Shown here: positions 25,610 through 34,714 of the stretch, in pieces
Layout of the letters: each line of letters opens with the position of its first letter
How positions within the stretch are numbered: the first letter of the stretch is position 1
Assembly: GCA_041603535.1 (NCBI GenBank)
Contig: JBFIEE010000001.1
Coordinates: 1 to 64,000, forward strand
Length of the DNA: 64,000 bases
Source of the DNA: HB2-32-21 sp041603535
Lineage (GTDB): Bacteria > Pseudomonadota > Gammaproteobacteria > Pseudomonadales > Porticoccaceae
Reading direction: 5' to 3'
Notes under the pieces: model-generated
Databases searched by the model: none
Seen by the model: only the letters and a program-made list of their open reading frames with translations
What the model was told of the DNA's origin: nothing
Position numbers and translations under genes: made by a program

Positions 25610-26215
25610 TTACAAATGATCAACCCGGTTTAAAAACTTAATCTCCCTGTCTACCAGACAGACCTCAGTGACGGACGTATTGCTCACCCGGTAATTAACC
25701 CATTTGCTGTCGTCCTTGTCGATCCAGTGAGACAGCGCAAAAGCGATCGCCAGACCATGCGCTACCACGACAACATTCTCACCAGGATGGTTTTGGTGGT
25801 GTTCTTCTACAGCCGCTACAAACCGCCGGGTAACTTCATAGCGCGATTCCCCACCTGGCGCGCGGTGGTGTTCATCCTCCAGCACACGCTGAATAAACCC
25901 GAATTCGTTGCGTAATTCGTCAAAACTTTTACCCTCGTACTCTCCGGCACCAAACTCCATCAGTCGTGGATCAGTCCGCACCTGGTGATCACCCGTCGCC
26001 GCGATACTTTCGGCGGTCAATCTCGCGCGCTGCAGGGGACTGGAATAGATAACGTGAATCTCGGGCAGGTAGTTATGGAAGTAGTCTCCCAGCTTCCCCC
26101 TTTGCTCATGCCCAAGCTCTGTCAGCGGCGTATCGGTATGACCATGCCATACCTGATTGATATTGGCTGGCGTTTCACCATGGCGAACCAGCAACAGCCT
26201 ACCTTTCTCTTGCAT
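25610..26215 (-). CDS. Histidine phosphatase family protein
   Basis: This 201-residue phosphoglycerate-mutase-like phosphatase has catalytic His in LVRHGET (about 8-14), a second arginine in YSSPLQRARLTAE, an acid-base glutamate near GAGEYEGK, and the second His in VVVAHGLAI. It resembles GpmB/CobC-type enzymes; its substrate is not known. The ATG overlaps the stop of an upstream small reading frame as TAATG, a coupling arrangement. There is no strong separate ribosome site. Confidence 0.9.
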   Translation of the reverse strand: MQEKGRLLLVRHGETPANINQVWHGHTDTPLTELGHEQRGKLGDYFHNYLPEIHVIYSSPLQRARLTAESIAATGDHQVRTDPRLMEFGAGEYEGKSFDELRNEFGFIQRVLEDEHHRAPGGESRYEVTRRFVAAVEEHHQNHPGENVVVVAHGLAIAFALSHWIDKDDSKWVNYRVSNTSVTEVCLVDREIKFLNRVDHL

Positions 26216-26595
26216 TACCTACCCCAGCGCTGCGAAGGCGCAATTATCACAAACTTTCCGCCAGGTAATACAGATAAATTCGGGGCAATTCTCGACTTTG
26301 CAAATTCCACCGCGTACATTGCTGCCCTTTTTATAACCGTCAGTCGGGGGGCCCTACCGACCGACGGGCGAGAGGGGCGACCTCCAGGCACCAGCATCAC
26401 CCACGCAACGCCGTTCAGAAAGGTGCCGCTTGCGGAAAGGTCAGCCAGATCCACCCTCTGGTAATCCGCGCGGCAATCGATCGCTAACGCACCGACTGGA
26501 GCTGCCAGCACAGCCACAATAGCCAACTTGTCGCAGGCGAAACGTCGACTCGAACCGCAACTGACGATCACTTGAGCGCCGATTTGCGTTACCAT
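26215..26595 (-). CDS. Hypothetical protein overlapping phosphatase start
   Basis: This 126-residue frame ends in TAATG with the phosphatase ATG, the kind of overlap seen in coupled genes. It has no recognisable domain, one moderately hydrophobic stretch near residues 24-40 and two cysteines (about 13 and 21). The next real gene upstream is more than 300 bases away. It could be a fast-evolving small gene or a chance frame in otherwise empty sequence. Confidence 0.3.
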   Translation of the reverse strand: MVTQIGAQVIVSCGSSRRFACDKLAIVAVLAAPVGALAIDCRADYQRVDLADLSASGTFLNGVAWVMLVPGGRPSRPSVGRAPRLTVIKRAAMYAVEFAKSRIAPNLSVLPGGKFVIIAPSQRWGR

Positions 26596-26903
26596 TGCCG
26601 CCCCTGGGAGACTATTGATCGACGGACGACGTCATGCAATTTCGCGTCGCTTGTGTTTTGTCCAGCCTGACCGCGCTCACAATCAAGCCCGCCACAGTGC
26701 CTGCTATAACGCCCTCAGCGACTTTAGCTGGTCGGAGCGGGCTAACCGGTATGAGGCAGACAGCTACCCGTATCCCGCTGGGCCCGGGCCCGTTTTGATG
26801 ATTCTGGGCTCTTAACGGAACAACAAATAGCTGTTTTTGTCATACAGGCGGCACTTCACCAGATCCGGCACCGCAACTTTTAAAAAGGAGAGCACAACCA
26901 GCA
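26596..26903. other. Gene-free gap of 308 bases with a 12-base palindrome
   Basis: No gene is supported. GGGCCCGGGCCC at 26780-26791 is a perfect 12-base palindrome followed by GTTTT. The gap should contain the promoter of the Sel1-repeat gene; no clear -35/-10 was picked out. Confidence 0.4.
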
Positions 26904-27611
26904 ATGAAACAGATACTGACTTTGATGGCCCTGGTGTTAATAACTATTAACGCCTGGGCAAACTGCACGGACAAAGGGGGAAATTCCCAACAAATCTTCG
27001 CTGCCTGTCTGCAAGCTGCACAACAAGGCGACGCCACCGCACAACTCTCGGTCGGCAACATGTATTTTAAGGGGGAGCACACCATCCAGGATTATCAGGA
27101 AGCACTGCGATGGTACCGGCAGGCTGGCGAGCAAGGTAACGCCAATGCCCTTTATAATATCGGCGTATTCCACGACAAAGGCTTTGCCGTCGAAAAAGAT
27201 TTTAACCAGGCCGCCAAATGGTATCAGCAGGCCGCAGACCTGGGTTTTCCTGACGCTTTATACAACCTCGGGGTAATGCACGAATACGGACAGGCGGTTG
27301 CTCAGGATTACACCAAAGCTCGCGAATATTACCTGCAGGCCGCAGAAAAAGGCGAGCCTTCCGCGCAGTTCAGTCTTGGTCTGCTCTACGACAAGGGCCT
27401 CGGTGTGGAGAAAGACTACGTTACGGCTTACATGTGGTGGGCAATCACTGGCGACGGCCACAAAAACGCGAAATTCAACAGGGACTCCCTGGCCGAAGAC
27501 ATGACACCCATGCAGATTTCAGAGGCTAAACGCCTGGCAAAGGCATGGCAGGAGGCTCGTCCCAATCTGCAACAATTGCCACCACAGGTGTTTCCGCCGG
27601 GCTTCGAATAA
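26904..27611 (+). CDS. Exported Sel1-repeat (TPR-like) protein
   Basis: In this 235-residue protein a signal peptide (1-19, ending before NCTDKGG) is followed by four Sel1-like repeats of about 36 residues (about 45-195). They carry the typical AxYNxGxxxxxGxGVxxDxxxAxxWYxxAAxxG pattern. The C-terminus is Pro/Gln-rich. The protein is probably periplasmic and a scaffold for protein contacts; the partner is unknown. AAAAAGGAGAG lies about 15 bases before the ATG, a slightly long spacing. Confidence 0.9.
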   Translation: MKQILTLMALVLITINAWANCTDKGGNSQQIFAACLQAAQQGDATAQLSVGNMYFKGEHTIQDYQEALRWYRQAGEQGNANALYNIGVFHDKGFAVEKDFNQAAKWYQQAADLGFPDALYNLGVMHEYGQAVAQDYTKAREYYLQAAEKGEPSAQFSLGLLYDKGLGVEKDYVTAYMWWAITGDGHKNAKFNRDSLAEDMTPMQISEAKRLAKAWQEARPNLQQLPPQVFPPGFE

Positions 27612-27677
27612 GTCTGGTTCGAGAAAGCTACTTTAAGACGCTGCAGCCCAACGACGCAGTTAACACCAGAACCAGAC

Positions 27678-28055
27678 TCAACTGAGATCTACTGCAAACT
27701 TCTTAAGTAGTTCTATGGCAACGATCTCGGCGGCCCTTTTGTGCGTGCGTTTCATGAAAACCCTCGGTGCCGCATTGTGCTGGTAAGCTTCAAGCCAGCG
27801 TGCAGCGCACAAGCACCAACGGTCACCCGGCTTTAAACCAGGAAAACCCGCGCCAGGCACCGGTGTCGACAGATCGTTGCCACGAAAACGCGAATACTGC
27901 AAAAACTCTTTGGTAACCTCCACACAAACAGTGTGCGAACCCATGTCCTGATCACTGGTGTTGCAACACCCATCTCGGAAAAACCCAGTCAGTGGCTTTT
28001 CGCTGCAGGGTTGTAAGGGTTCATCGTATACATTTAGGGACTCATCCATTTCCAT
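27678..28055 (-). CDS. DUF2237 family protein
   Basis: This 125-residue protein matches DUF2237: NVYDEPLQPCSEKPLTGFFRDG near 8-30, CNTSDQDMGSHTVC, DRWCLCAARW near 79-88 and APRVFMKRTH. The conserved Cys/His residues may bind metal or be structural; function unknown. The start could be either of two near Met codons. It is convergent with the Sel1-repeat gene, with 66 bases between them. Confidence 0.9.
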   Translation of the reverse strand: MEMDESLNVYDEPLQPCSEKPLTGFFRDGCCNTSDQDMGSHTVCVEVTKEFLQYSRFRGNDLSTPVPGAGFPGLKPGDRWCLCAARWLEAYQHNAAPRVFMKRTHKRAAEIVAIELLKKFAVDLS

Positions 28056-28253
28056 CGCTCTTCGCCCCTCTCAGTAGGCGATACCTGTTTGGTGGTATTT
28101 GTTACACATGTGGCGCTGAACAGGCGTTATGACCCGCTGGCAAGGTTCGGCGATCCAGCGACCGTCAGGCCGCCGCCATTTAACCACGCTTGAACCCTTA
28201 TTGGCATAGCAGTAAAGTCAGGAGCGCCGAACTATCCACCCCGGGCTCAAGCC

Positions 28254-28619
28254 ATGAATATACGATCTGTATTAACCGCGACGGAGCTCGACCAACTCAC
28301 AGCCAAAAGTAACGTCAATGCAATGTGGATCATCTTCGTGGTGTGCGTCCGGCAGGTTGCCGAGCACGCGGCGGTGCCCAACCTTGACAACAAGGGCCCG
28401 CGACAACACACCCGCACCGTATTCGCTAACTGGCTCGAACGACGGCTGTTCGCCCCCCACCACTTAAATTACCACCTGGAACACCATCTGCTGGCCACCA
28501 TTCCGATCTACTACCTCAGATAAACCCGCGAACTGTTCAAAGCTCGAGGCATGTACAATGACACCCACTTCCCGACAGGTTACCTGAACGTCTTCGGGGA
28601 AGTGACAGTCCCCGGTTGA
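28254..28619 (+). pseudogene. Fatty-acid desaturase remnant (internal deletion and stop)
   Basis: An N-terminal stretch (LTATELDQLTAKSNVNAMWII) runs directly into the C-terminal part of a membrane desaturase: RQVAEHAAVPNL, ERRLFAPHHLNYHLEHH and the third histidine box HLEHH. The middle of the protein, with the first two histidine boxes and most membrane helices, is missing. Translation then meets TAA at 28521. The frame continues for 31 further codons of typical desaturase tail (ELFKARGMYNDTHFPTGYLN) to TGA at 28617. Without the deleted part it cannot bind its di-iron centre. It is most likely a decaying alkane/fatty-acid desaturase. Confidence 0.85.
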
Positions 28620-28731
28620 CACCGAAAGTCCCGACGCAATGCCGCCCCGCCATATTTTTCCCGCCGCGACAGAAAAACCGCCATAGCGGACACCACCAAA
28701 CCACCCTTTATCAACAAAGAGGATGCAGTGC

Positions 28732-30012
28732 ATGAAACTTCCTTTAATGTCCCGTGCCAGACCTGCTAAAACAGCCAGATGCCGTCAAACGCTTACCTTC
28801 ATTCTGCTGGCTAGCACCTTGTTAACCGGCACCACCGCGTTCGCAGCCGTCGATGACGCAACGCTGGTAAAGCTGATTGCTCAGGTTGAAGCGCTTACTG
28901 AAAAAGTTAACCGCCTGGAACAACGCGATAAGGAATTACGCGAGGAAAACGTCGCGTTGCGCAAAGTGGCCAGCACGCCAGCACCGGTCAACGACAAACT
29001 GGTCTGGGCGGAGCGGGTCAAAATTAACGGTGACTTTCGCTACCGTTACGAACACATTGATGATGCAACCAAAAGTCAGGACCGCAACCGCTCACGCATT
29101 CGCGCGCGCGTCGACGCGCAGGCGCAGGTGACTGATGACTGGCTGGTTGGCCTGGGGCTGGCCTCGGGTGATGACGATCCCGTCTCTACCAATCAGACAC
29201 TGGGTGAGGGCGGCTCGTCCAAAAATATCAATATCGACCAGGCCTACTTCGACTGGTCAGGCATTGCCCATACCCATGTCATCGGCGGCAAATTTAAAAC
29301 CCCATTTCACAGACCGGGCGACAATGGTCTGGTGTGGGACGACGACTACCGACCGGAAGGGCTTGCCATGACATATGCTAACGGCATGTTCTTTGCCAAT
29401 GGCGCCTTCCTCTATCTGGAAAGTGACGACAAGGCTGGCGCACAGGATGCCGAAAGTATCTGGGGCACTCAACTTGGTCTCAACACCGCTCTCAGCGCTA
29501 CCACGCGATTACTATTCGGCCTTAGTTACTACAATATCCCGGTGGCCGGCAGTAAACCGTTTTTCAGCGGCGCCGCCTTTGGTAACTCCCTCGTTACCGA
29601 TGGTGCAAACATGGTTTACGCCAACGACTATGAGCAAGTTGAGCTGTTTGCCGAACTCGCTTTTGGCGTGGCCAGCTTGCCGGCGAGTGTATTCGCCGAC
29701 TGGGTGCAAAACCAGGATGCCGATGATAACGACATCGGCTGGGCCATCGGAACTAAATTGGGCGCTGCCAAAAATCCTGGCTCATGGCAACTTGGCTATA
29801 CCTATCAAGATCTGGAAGCTGATGCAGTCTATGGCCTTATTACCGACTCTGACTTTGGTGGCGGCGGCACCAACAGCAAAGGCCATCTGATAAAAGCTAC
29901 CTATGCGGTCGATAACAATGTCGCCCTCGCCCTGGCCTATTACATGAACGAAGTCGGCGACCTGGAAACAGACTTCGACCGCCTGCAAATGGACCTAAAG
30001 TTTAAATATTGA
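28732..30012 (+). CDS. Outer-membrane porin (Porin_5-like)
   Basis: This 426-residue protein has a twin-basic signal peptide (about 1-37, ending AFA), a coiled-coil segment (about 45-80, KLIAQVEALTEKVNRLEQRDKEL in part) and a beta-barrel with alternating aromatic strands. It ends in KFKY, close to an outer-membrane barrel signature. A coiled-coil plus barrel is the layout of the putative-porin family. The start at 28732 follows AAAGAGG by nine bases; an in-frame ATG nine bases earlier sits on the ribosome site. It may be a substrate channel, which is inference. Confidence 0.87.
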   Translation: MKLPLMSRARPAKTARCRQTLTFILLASTLLTGTTAFAAVDDATLVKLIAQVEALTEKVNRLEQRDKELREENVALRKVASTPAPVNDKLVWAERVKINGDFRYRYEHIDDATKSQDRNRSRIRARVDAQAQVTDDWLVGLGLASGDDDPVSTNQTLGEGGSSKNINIDQAYFDWSGIAHTHVIGGKFKTPFHRPGDNGLVWDDDYRPEGLAMTYANGMFFANGAFLYLESDDKAGAQDAESIWGTQLGLNTALSATTRLLFGLSYYNIPVAGSKPFFSGAAFGNSLVTDGANMVYANDYEQVELFAELAFGVASLPASVFADWVQNQDADDNDIGWAIGTKLGAAKNPGSWQLGYTYQDLEADAVYGLITDSDFGGGGTNSKGHLIKATYAVDNNVALALAYYMNEVGDLETDFDRLQMDLKFKY

Positions 30013-30406
30013 TGTAAGTGCCGCCGACGCCCGGATCTGGACACACGCATGCACGACGGTCGAGTTGACAATCATCCGGATGAGGCGGCGGGCAGAGCGT
30101 TAAGCGTCGCAGGGTTTAGTTAACTCGCCGCTGACATCGCGGGGCTTAACTAAACCTGTATCAACTGAATTTCTCGCACCATTCCACATCCTTGGCCACG
30201 CCTCAATCCGCGGCCAATCCCTATGTAATTTGCAACCAATCAAAGAATTCGGTAAAACCGCGGGACGCCTGTAGCAAGCGCTTCCACCTGAGTCGTTTAA
30301 GTGCTATTACTGATCTCACAGAGGGCATCACGCCTGCCTGCCAGCGCTTTAGCGGATCGGTGTGGGCAGCTGAGCAACAATCCATAAACCGCGAGAGGAA
30401 ACCTGC
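30013..30406. other. Gap of 394 bases with one stem-loop
   Basis: Between the porin and a small exported protein. It contains the 11-base inverted repeat listed at 30113-30156 and a possible promoter for the next gene, which I could not define. No gene is supported. Confidence 0.5.
30113..30156. promoter_or_regulatory. 11-base inverted repeat with inner stem after the porin
   Basis: GGTTTAGTTAA (30113-30123) and TTAACTAAACC (30146-30156) are perfect arms around 22 bases. CCGC (30128-30131) and GCGG (30139-30142) inside can extend the stem. It lies 100 bases past the porin stop and has no T-run. It may end or stabilise the porin message, or be a regulator site. Confidence 0.55.
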
Positions 30407-30808
30407 ATGAAATCACCCCAGCGACTACCAACCGTTATAGCCCTGTTAACGCTCATGTTCCTTGCGCAACCGGGGCTGGCAGATAAGGAGACCGACTGGC
30501 TCGAGCTACGCCAAGGCGCTCAGGATAAAGCCACAAGGGCCACTGTACTCGGTGTTAAAGAAAGCGCTAACGGTGATGGTACACAGGTGACTATTGCCAT
30601 TCCCAAAAGCACGATGAAGACAACCGATGAAATCGAAGAAATCGTTGTCCTTGGCAGGGCGCCCAAAAAGCAGGACAAGCCCGTCAAGTTAAACATCCGG
30701 TATGAGTGGGTTAACGACTACGATAATGATAACTACGGACTGATCATCACCCTCGGTAAAAACACAAAACTGCCAATTCGGTTATATCTGAAAGGTGATA
30801 CAAAGTAG
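30407..30808 (+). CDS. Small exported protein of unknown function
   Basis: This 133-residue protein has a signal peptide (about 1-25, cleaved after GLA) and a charged mature part rich in beta-forming residues. EIEEIVVLGRAP at about 79-90 is reminiscent of the TonB-box-like EIVVTG segment at the start of TonB-dependent receptors, although the protein is far too small to be one. GAGAGGAAA lies a few bases before the ATG. I recognise no domain. It could be a periplasmic accessory of the porin upstream; that is only a guess from position. Confidence 0.7.
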   Translation: MKSPQRLPTVIALLTLMFLAQPGLADKETDWLELRQGAQDKATRATVLGVKESANGDGTQVTIAIPKSTMKTTDEIEEIVVLGRAPKKQDKPVKLNIRYEWVNDYDNDNYGLIITLGKNTKLPIRLYLKGDTK

Positions 30809-30910
30809 GTGTCACCTCGCTATCAAGCGAGTCATGTAAGAAAAAATCCTGCAACTTATCGCGCGATTTTTACGCAATACGAGCTAACAAAATAACGAAC
30901 TTGCTATACG

Positions 30911-31111
30911 TTAAACTTTTACGTTCATCGCCTGTGGACCCTTCGGCCCATTCTCGACATCGAAGGTTACCTGCTGGCCTTCAGCCAGGGTGCGAAAACC
31001 TTCACTGACGATCGCGGAAAAGTGCACAAAAACATCCTTGCCGCCATCAGAGGGAGTAATAAAGCCGAAACCCTTTGATTCGTTAAACCATTTAACGGTT
31101 CCTGTAGCCAT
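30911..31111 (-). CDS. Cold-shock domain protein (CspA family)
   Basis: This 66-residue single cold-shock domain protein binds RNA and single-stranded DNA through RNP1 (KGFGFIT) and RNP2 (VFVHFSAI). The start is ATG 31111 (MATGTVKWFN), preceded by GAGGTC seven bases before; two codons upstream are not needed. It is monocistronic and divergent from the helicase gene. The upstream leader is A/T-rich and may carry cold-induced control, but no cold-box could be proven. Confidence 0.95.
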   Translation of the reverse strand: MATGTVKWFNESKGFGFITPSDGGKDVFVHFSAIVSEGFRTLAEGQQVTFDVENGPKGPQAMNVKV

Positions 31112-31620
31112 GATCATGACCTCATTGCGTATTTAAAATTAAACCGTGGTACAAATCTTACAGGAAAAACACCCTGGGAAAACTTTGCCCACCATCATCT
31201 GTAACTTGTAGCACGCAATTAGTGTAGCCGCTTTTCGAGAAAAATATCCATCCCTTCGGCCACTTAAGCCAGCGATCATTTAATCTTGAAATACGCATCA
31301 CCGGGGTCTAGCGTGCTGTCGTCACTGCCACCTCACACCACAGCTCAGCTCAGCAAACCACCGTTGACAGGCCAATCGACAGGAACGACAAGGGTCACCT
31401 CGCCGGGTTGAGAAAGTTTTTGCCGAAGCACCTTTTATTAACATATTTAAGGTACACTGCGCGCTCTAGTCCGGGTGCACTTCGGTCTGCACCTTTATTC
31501 CACCGCGGTAATCTTTCCCGATTCACCTCGAAACAAAAGTACGTTTCCGCCTAGACCGTCCCAAAACAACTGTCAAAATCATGCGTAGTGGGTAGGCTGA
31601 TCCCTGGAGATCTTCTAAGA
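31112..31620. other. Divergent gap of 509 bases before the helicase
   Basis: This holds the cold-shock gene leader and the helicase leader. A small hairpin lies at 31474-31493. A TACACT at 31453-31458 could be a -10 for the helicase, but no good -35 lies at the right distance. No gene is supported. Confidence 0.45.
31474..31493 (+). promoter_or_regulatory. Hairpin in the rhlE leader
   Basis: GGTGCA (31474-31479) pairs with TGCACC (31488-31493) around an 8-base loop and is followed by TTTATT. It lies about 130 bases before the helicase start. It could be a leader attenuator or cold-sensitive element, since RhlE helicases are often cold-induced; this is only suggestive. Confidence 0.4.
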
Positions 31621-32991
31621 ATGTCATTTGAAACACTCGGCCTGAGAGCCGAATTACTCCGTGCTGTATCCGAAAACGGCTATAGCACACCCACCCCCAT
31701 ACAACAGCAAGCCATTCCCCTGATTCTCGAAGGACGAGATATCATGGGCGGCGCGCAAACCGGCACTGGCAAAACTGCCGGCTTTACCCTGCCGCTGTTA
31801 CAACGGTTAATGTCATCAGGCAGCGCAGACAAAAGCCGTCGCCCCCTCCGCGCACTGGTACTCACCCCCACTCGGGAGCTGGCCGCTCAGGTTGCTGAGA
31901 GTGTGCAAACCTACGGTAAGTATCTACCACTGCGTTCGACGGTGATTTTTGGGGGCGTTAATATAAACCCACAAATACAGAAGTTACGTAACGGTGTAGA
32001 TATCCTGGTCGCCACCCCGGGTCGCCTGCTTGATCACTGCGGCCAGAGGACCATAGATCTTTCCAGGATAGAGATCCTGGTGCTTGACGAAGCAGACCGC
32101 ATGCTTGATATGGGTTTTATCCATGATATCCGCAAAGTGCTCGCGCTGGTGCCTAAACAAAAACAGACGCTGTTGTTTTCCGCTACGTTCTCAGATGATA
32201 TCAAACGTCTGGCCAATGACCTGCTCAAATCGCCCGCCCTGATTGAAGTCGCGCGCCGTAATACAGCCGCAGAAAGCATCGCTCAAGTGGTTCATCCGGT
32301 GGACCGAAGCCGCAAACGCGAACTGTTGTCCTATCTGATTGGCTCCAACAACTGGCAACAGGTACTGGTCTTCACCCGCACCAAGCACGGCGCTAACCGC
32401 CTCGCGGAACAGCTCATTACGGACGGCATCCGCTCGGCAGCTATTCACGGTAATAAAAGTCAGGGCGCGCGTACCAAAGCGCTGGCGGATTTTAAGTCCG
32501 GTAATATCCGGGTGCTGGTCGCCACCGACATAGCAGCCCGCGGTCTGGACATCACACAGTTGCCGCACGTGGTCAACTTCGAATTACCCAATGTCGCGGA
32601 AGATTACGTTCACCGCATTGGTCGTACGGGTCGAGCTGGCCACGAGGGCGAGGCCATGTCTCTGGTCTGTGTCGACGAACTAAAATTGCTTAGAGATATC
32701 GAGCGACTCATTAAACGCGACATTCCCAAAACAGTGATCGAGGATTTCGAGCCCGACCCATCTATTAAGGCTGAACCCATCGTCAACGGTCGCGGCAAAC
32801 AGCAACAGACCGCAAGAAAACCATCACGACGGCACGCCGCGCCAGCCCGCCAGGGGCCGCGCTCGGCGTCTGGCGACAGGGGCAACTCCCGCAACGGAAA
32901 TCGCACAACCAGCGACGCCGGTAATCAGCACGGCAACCGTAACAGTAACCGCTCCAGTAGCAACGCGCGTCGCAGTTCCACCGCTCGCTAG
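31621..32991 (+). CDS. rhlE: DEAD-box RNA helicase RhlE
   Basis: This 456-residue helicase unwinds RNA duplexes in ribosome assembly and RNA decay. It has the Q motif (GYSTPTPIQQQAI), Walker A (AQTGTGKT), the DEAD box (VLDEADRMLD), SAT (FSATF), and the C-domain motifs (ARGLDI, HRIGRTGRAG). The first 395 residues are the core. The last about 60 are an Arg/Ser/Asn/Gly-rich disordered tail, typical of RhlE. The start is ATG 31621, where homology begins, with GGAGA upstream; an ATG eleven codons earlier is unlikely. Confidence 0.95.
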   Translation: MSFETLGLRAELLRAVSENGYSTPTPIQQQAIPLILEGRDIMGGAQTGTGKTAGFTLPLLQRLMSSGSADKSRRPLRALVLTPTRELAAQVAESVQTYGKYLPLRSTVIFGGVNINPQIQKLRNGVDILVATPGRLLDHCGQRTIDLSRIEILVLDEADRMLDMGFIHDIRKVLALVPKQKQTLLFSATFSDDIKRLANDLLKSPALIEVARRNTAAESIAQVVHPVDRSRKRELLSYLIGSNNWQQVLVFTRTKHGANRLAEQLITDGIRSAAIHGNKSQGARTKALADFKSGNIRVLVATDIAARGLDITQLPHVVNFELPNVAEDYVHRIGRTGRAGHEGEAMSLVCVDELKLLRDIERLIKRDIPKTVIEDFEPDPSIKAEPIVNGRGKQQQTARKPSRRHAAPARQGPRSASGDRGNSRNGNRTTSDAGNQHGNRNSNRSSSNARRSSTAR

Positions 32992-33000
32992 CCAGTAACC

Positions 33001-33026
33001 GGGGCAGGGGAAGCTCTCCCTGCCCC
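33001..33026 (+). terminator. 9-bp perfect hairpin after rhlE
   Basis: GGGGCAGGG (33001-33009) and CCCTGCCCC (33018-33026) form a very stable stem ten bases past the helicase stop. No T-run follows, so it probably protects or ends the message with help from Rho, not as a classical terminator. Confidence 0.5.
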
Positions 33027-33218
33027 AGCGGCGTCCATGCTGCCACTGACGAGCCCTAAAAATTTTAGCGCGCCCGGGGCACAAGGCGGGTCTAATCTTA
33101 CTCAGATATTTTTTGAGGCGGTTTTGCGCCGGTGTCAAAGGTCGGGCGCCGTGTGTAAACACTGTTCACACTTCGCTAAAACAGCGTTTAAAGCGGCCCT
33201 ATCTATATAGAACAACTA

Positions 33219-34511
33219 CTAGAATAATTGCGCGAAATCTGCCTCGACCCTGGCAAGATTCAGTCGGTTAAGAAAGTTCGAATAAGCCATCCAGGCGGTC
33301 AGCGCATTCAGGTCCTGAAAAGGTAGCGGCAAATAACGGGGCTGGATCACCAGGTTCTGTTCAACCAGCTCTGCAATTGATCCGATATCCTCTAATGTGA
33401 GTTTGCCGCAAAACAGCAGCGGGATACGGTCGAGCCGCCCGCGTCGAACGGCGACACGAATAAAGTTATAGATGTGGACGAAACCCTTGCTGTAGGCCAG
33501 ATCCTTGGTGAACGGCTGCCCCTCAGGCACACTGCCACGAAACACCCGCATGGTGGTGGTATAGGCCTCGTCCTGACTGCGCCCATCATCGCAAAGCTGA
33601 TTAAAAACATCGAGAAAGGTGCCGCCCTGCTCGGCACTGTGAATGGCGCGAATGCGATCCGTGACGCGACGCAAACGGGCCGGATGCGAGCTAAAGGAAA
33701 TCACCTCCACCAGCAGGGCGAGACCTTCCTGGGTGGTGGTCATCGACGGCGTACCCTTCTCCAGAAAGGTACAGACCGGCTGGGCACGGCCATTAAGCGT
33801 CGTGCCCACGTGTACCCAACCTTCATGCACCTCCAGAACACGCAGATCGCGCTCGCTAAACCAGGCATCTTTACGCAACTTTATGTAATCCGAACCAGCG
33901 GCAGCATCAGCGACGATGCCATCGCTGACCCGCACGTTTATCTTCGCATCGGAACCCACAAAGAATCCATCGAGTCGGCTCTGTAACATGCCGACCGCCT
34001 GCTCCGTAGGAATGTCGCGATTATTCTGTTCCAGAAACAAATGTGTATCGATGATACGCAGCGCGCTATCCAGGCTATCCGCCAGATCAACCAGCGTCGG
34101 CTCACCGGCGTGAAAGGCATCCGTCGAACGCCCGTAAAGCTCGTGGGACAATCGCGAGAACTCAGGGGTGCCGCGCACCTCCAGCATACTCAACACCAGC
34201 TGATATTCATGGCACATGCGGCGCATGATTTTGGCAGCCGGATTAAACTTGCCTAGTTGCGCAACAATATCCTGATCGATCTGGCGGAACGTATGGGCCA
34301 GTCGCTGGCTATCGAAACCAAGCGGTATACGCTTGTAATAATCAACATCGACCGGTGGCTGCTCCCGGCACCCTCTGGCAAAAAATGCCTCACGCACTCC
34401 ATCATCCCACTTGATGCTGTTGAGGATACGCACGTCTTTCTGGGCCGCGACAACTCGGTCCGAGAGGCCCCGAATTATCACCCTGATATCACCCGTTACT
34501 GCAGTTACCAT
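33219..34511 (-). CDS. DUF1704 metallopeptidase-like protein (QEGLA motif)
   Basis: This 430-residue protein matches the 'flavohemoglobin expression-modulating QEGLA motif' family. The metal-site helix HEGWVH lies near residue 235, and about 40 residues later TTQEGLALLVE carries the QEGLA signature. The family resembles the tyrosine/KIAA0895 carboxypeptidase group (a gluzincin-like HExxxH variant), so an active zinc peptidase is possible. Its link to flavohemoglobin is a reported association in the literature, not shown here. Motifs are intact and the length is normal. Confidence 0.9.
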   Translation of the reverse strand: MVTAVTGDIRVIIRGLSDRVVAAQKDVRILNSIKWDDGVREAFFARGCREQPPVDVDYYKRIPLGFDSQRLAHTFRQIDQDIVAQLGKFNPAAKIMRRMCHEYQLVLSMLEVRGTPEFSRLSHELYGRSTDAFHAGEPTLVDLADSLDSALRIIDTHLFLEQNNRDIPTEQAVGMLQSRLDGFFVGSDAKINVRVSDGIVADAAAGSDYIKLRKDAWFSERDLRVLEVHEGWVHVGTTLNGRAQPVCTFLEKGTPSMTTTQEGLALLVEVISFSSHPARLRRVTDRIRAIHSAEQGGTFLDVFNQLCDDGRSQDEAYTTTMRVFRGSVPEGQPFTKDLAYSKGFVHIYNFIRVAVRRGRLDRIPLLFCGKLTLEDIGSIAELVEQNLVIQPRYLPLPFQDLNALTAWMAYSNFLNRLNLARVEADFAQLF

Positions 34512-34714
34512 CGCGCTACCCCGGTCTACTCGCTATGACATGACAGGCCCGTAACGTCGTTACCCCGGCAATGCCCCACCACGCACGTTCACTAGCACAA
34601 GAAACATCAGAAAACGACCGCTGCAAAAAAGACCAGTGCGCCGAACAATCCGCGCCTCTTCTTTTAAAAAGGAGGTCGCACTTAGTATATGAATTCGGCA
34701 AGTATGCAGACCAA

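Noticed and set aside
26615..26815. Plus-strand frame before the Sel1 gene
   Set aside because: No ribosome site, atypical composition and overlap with palindromic DNA.
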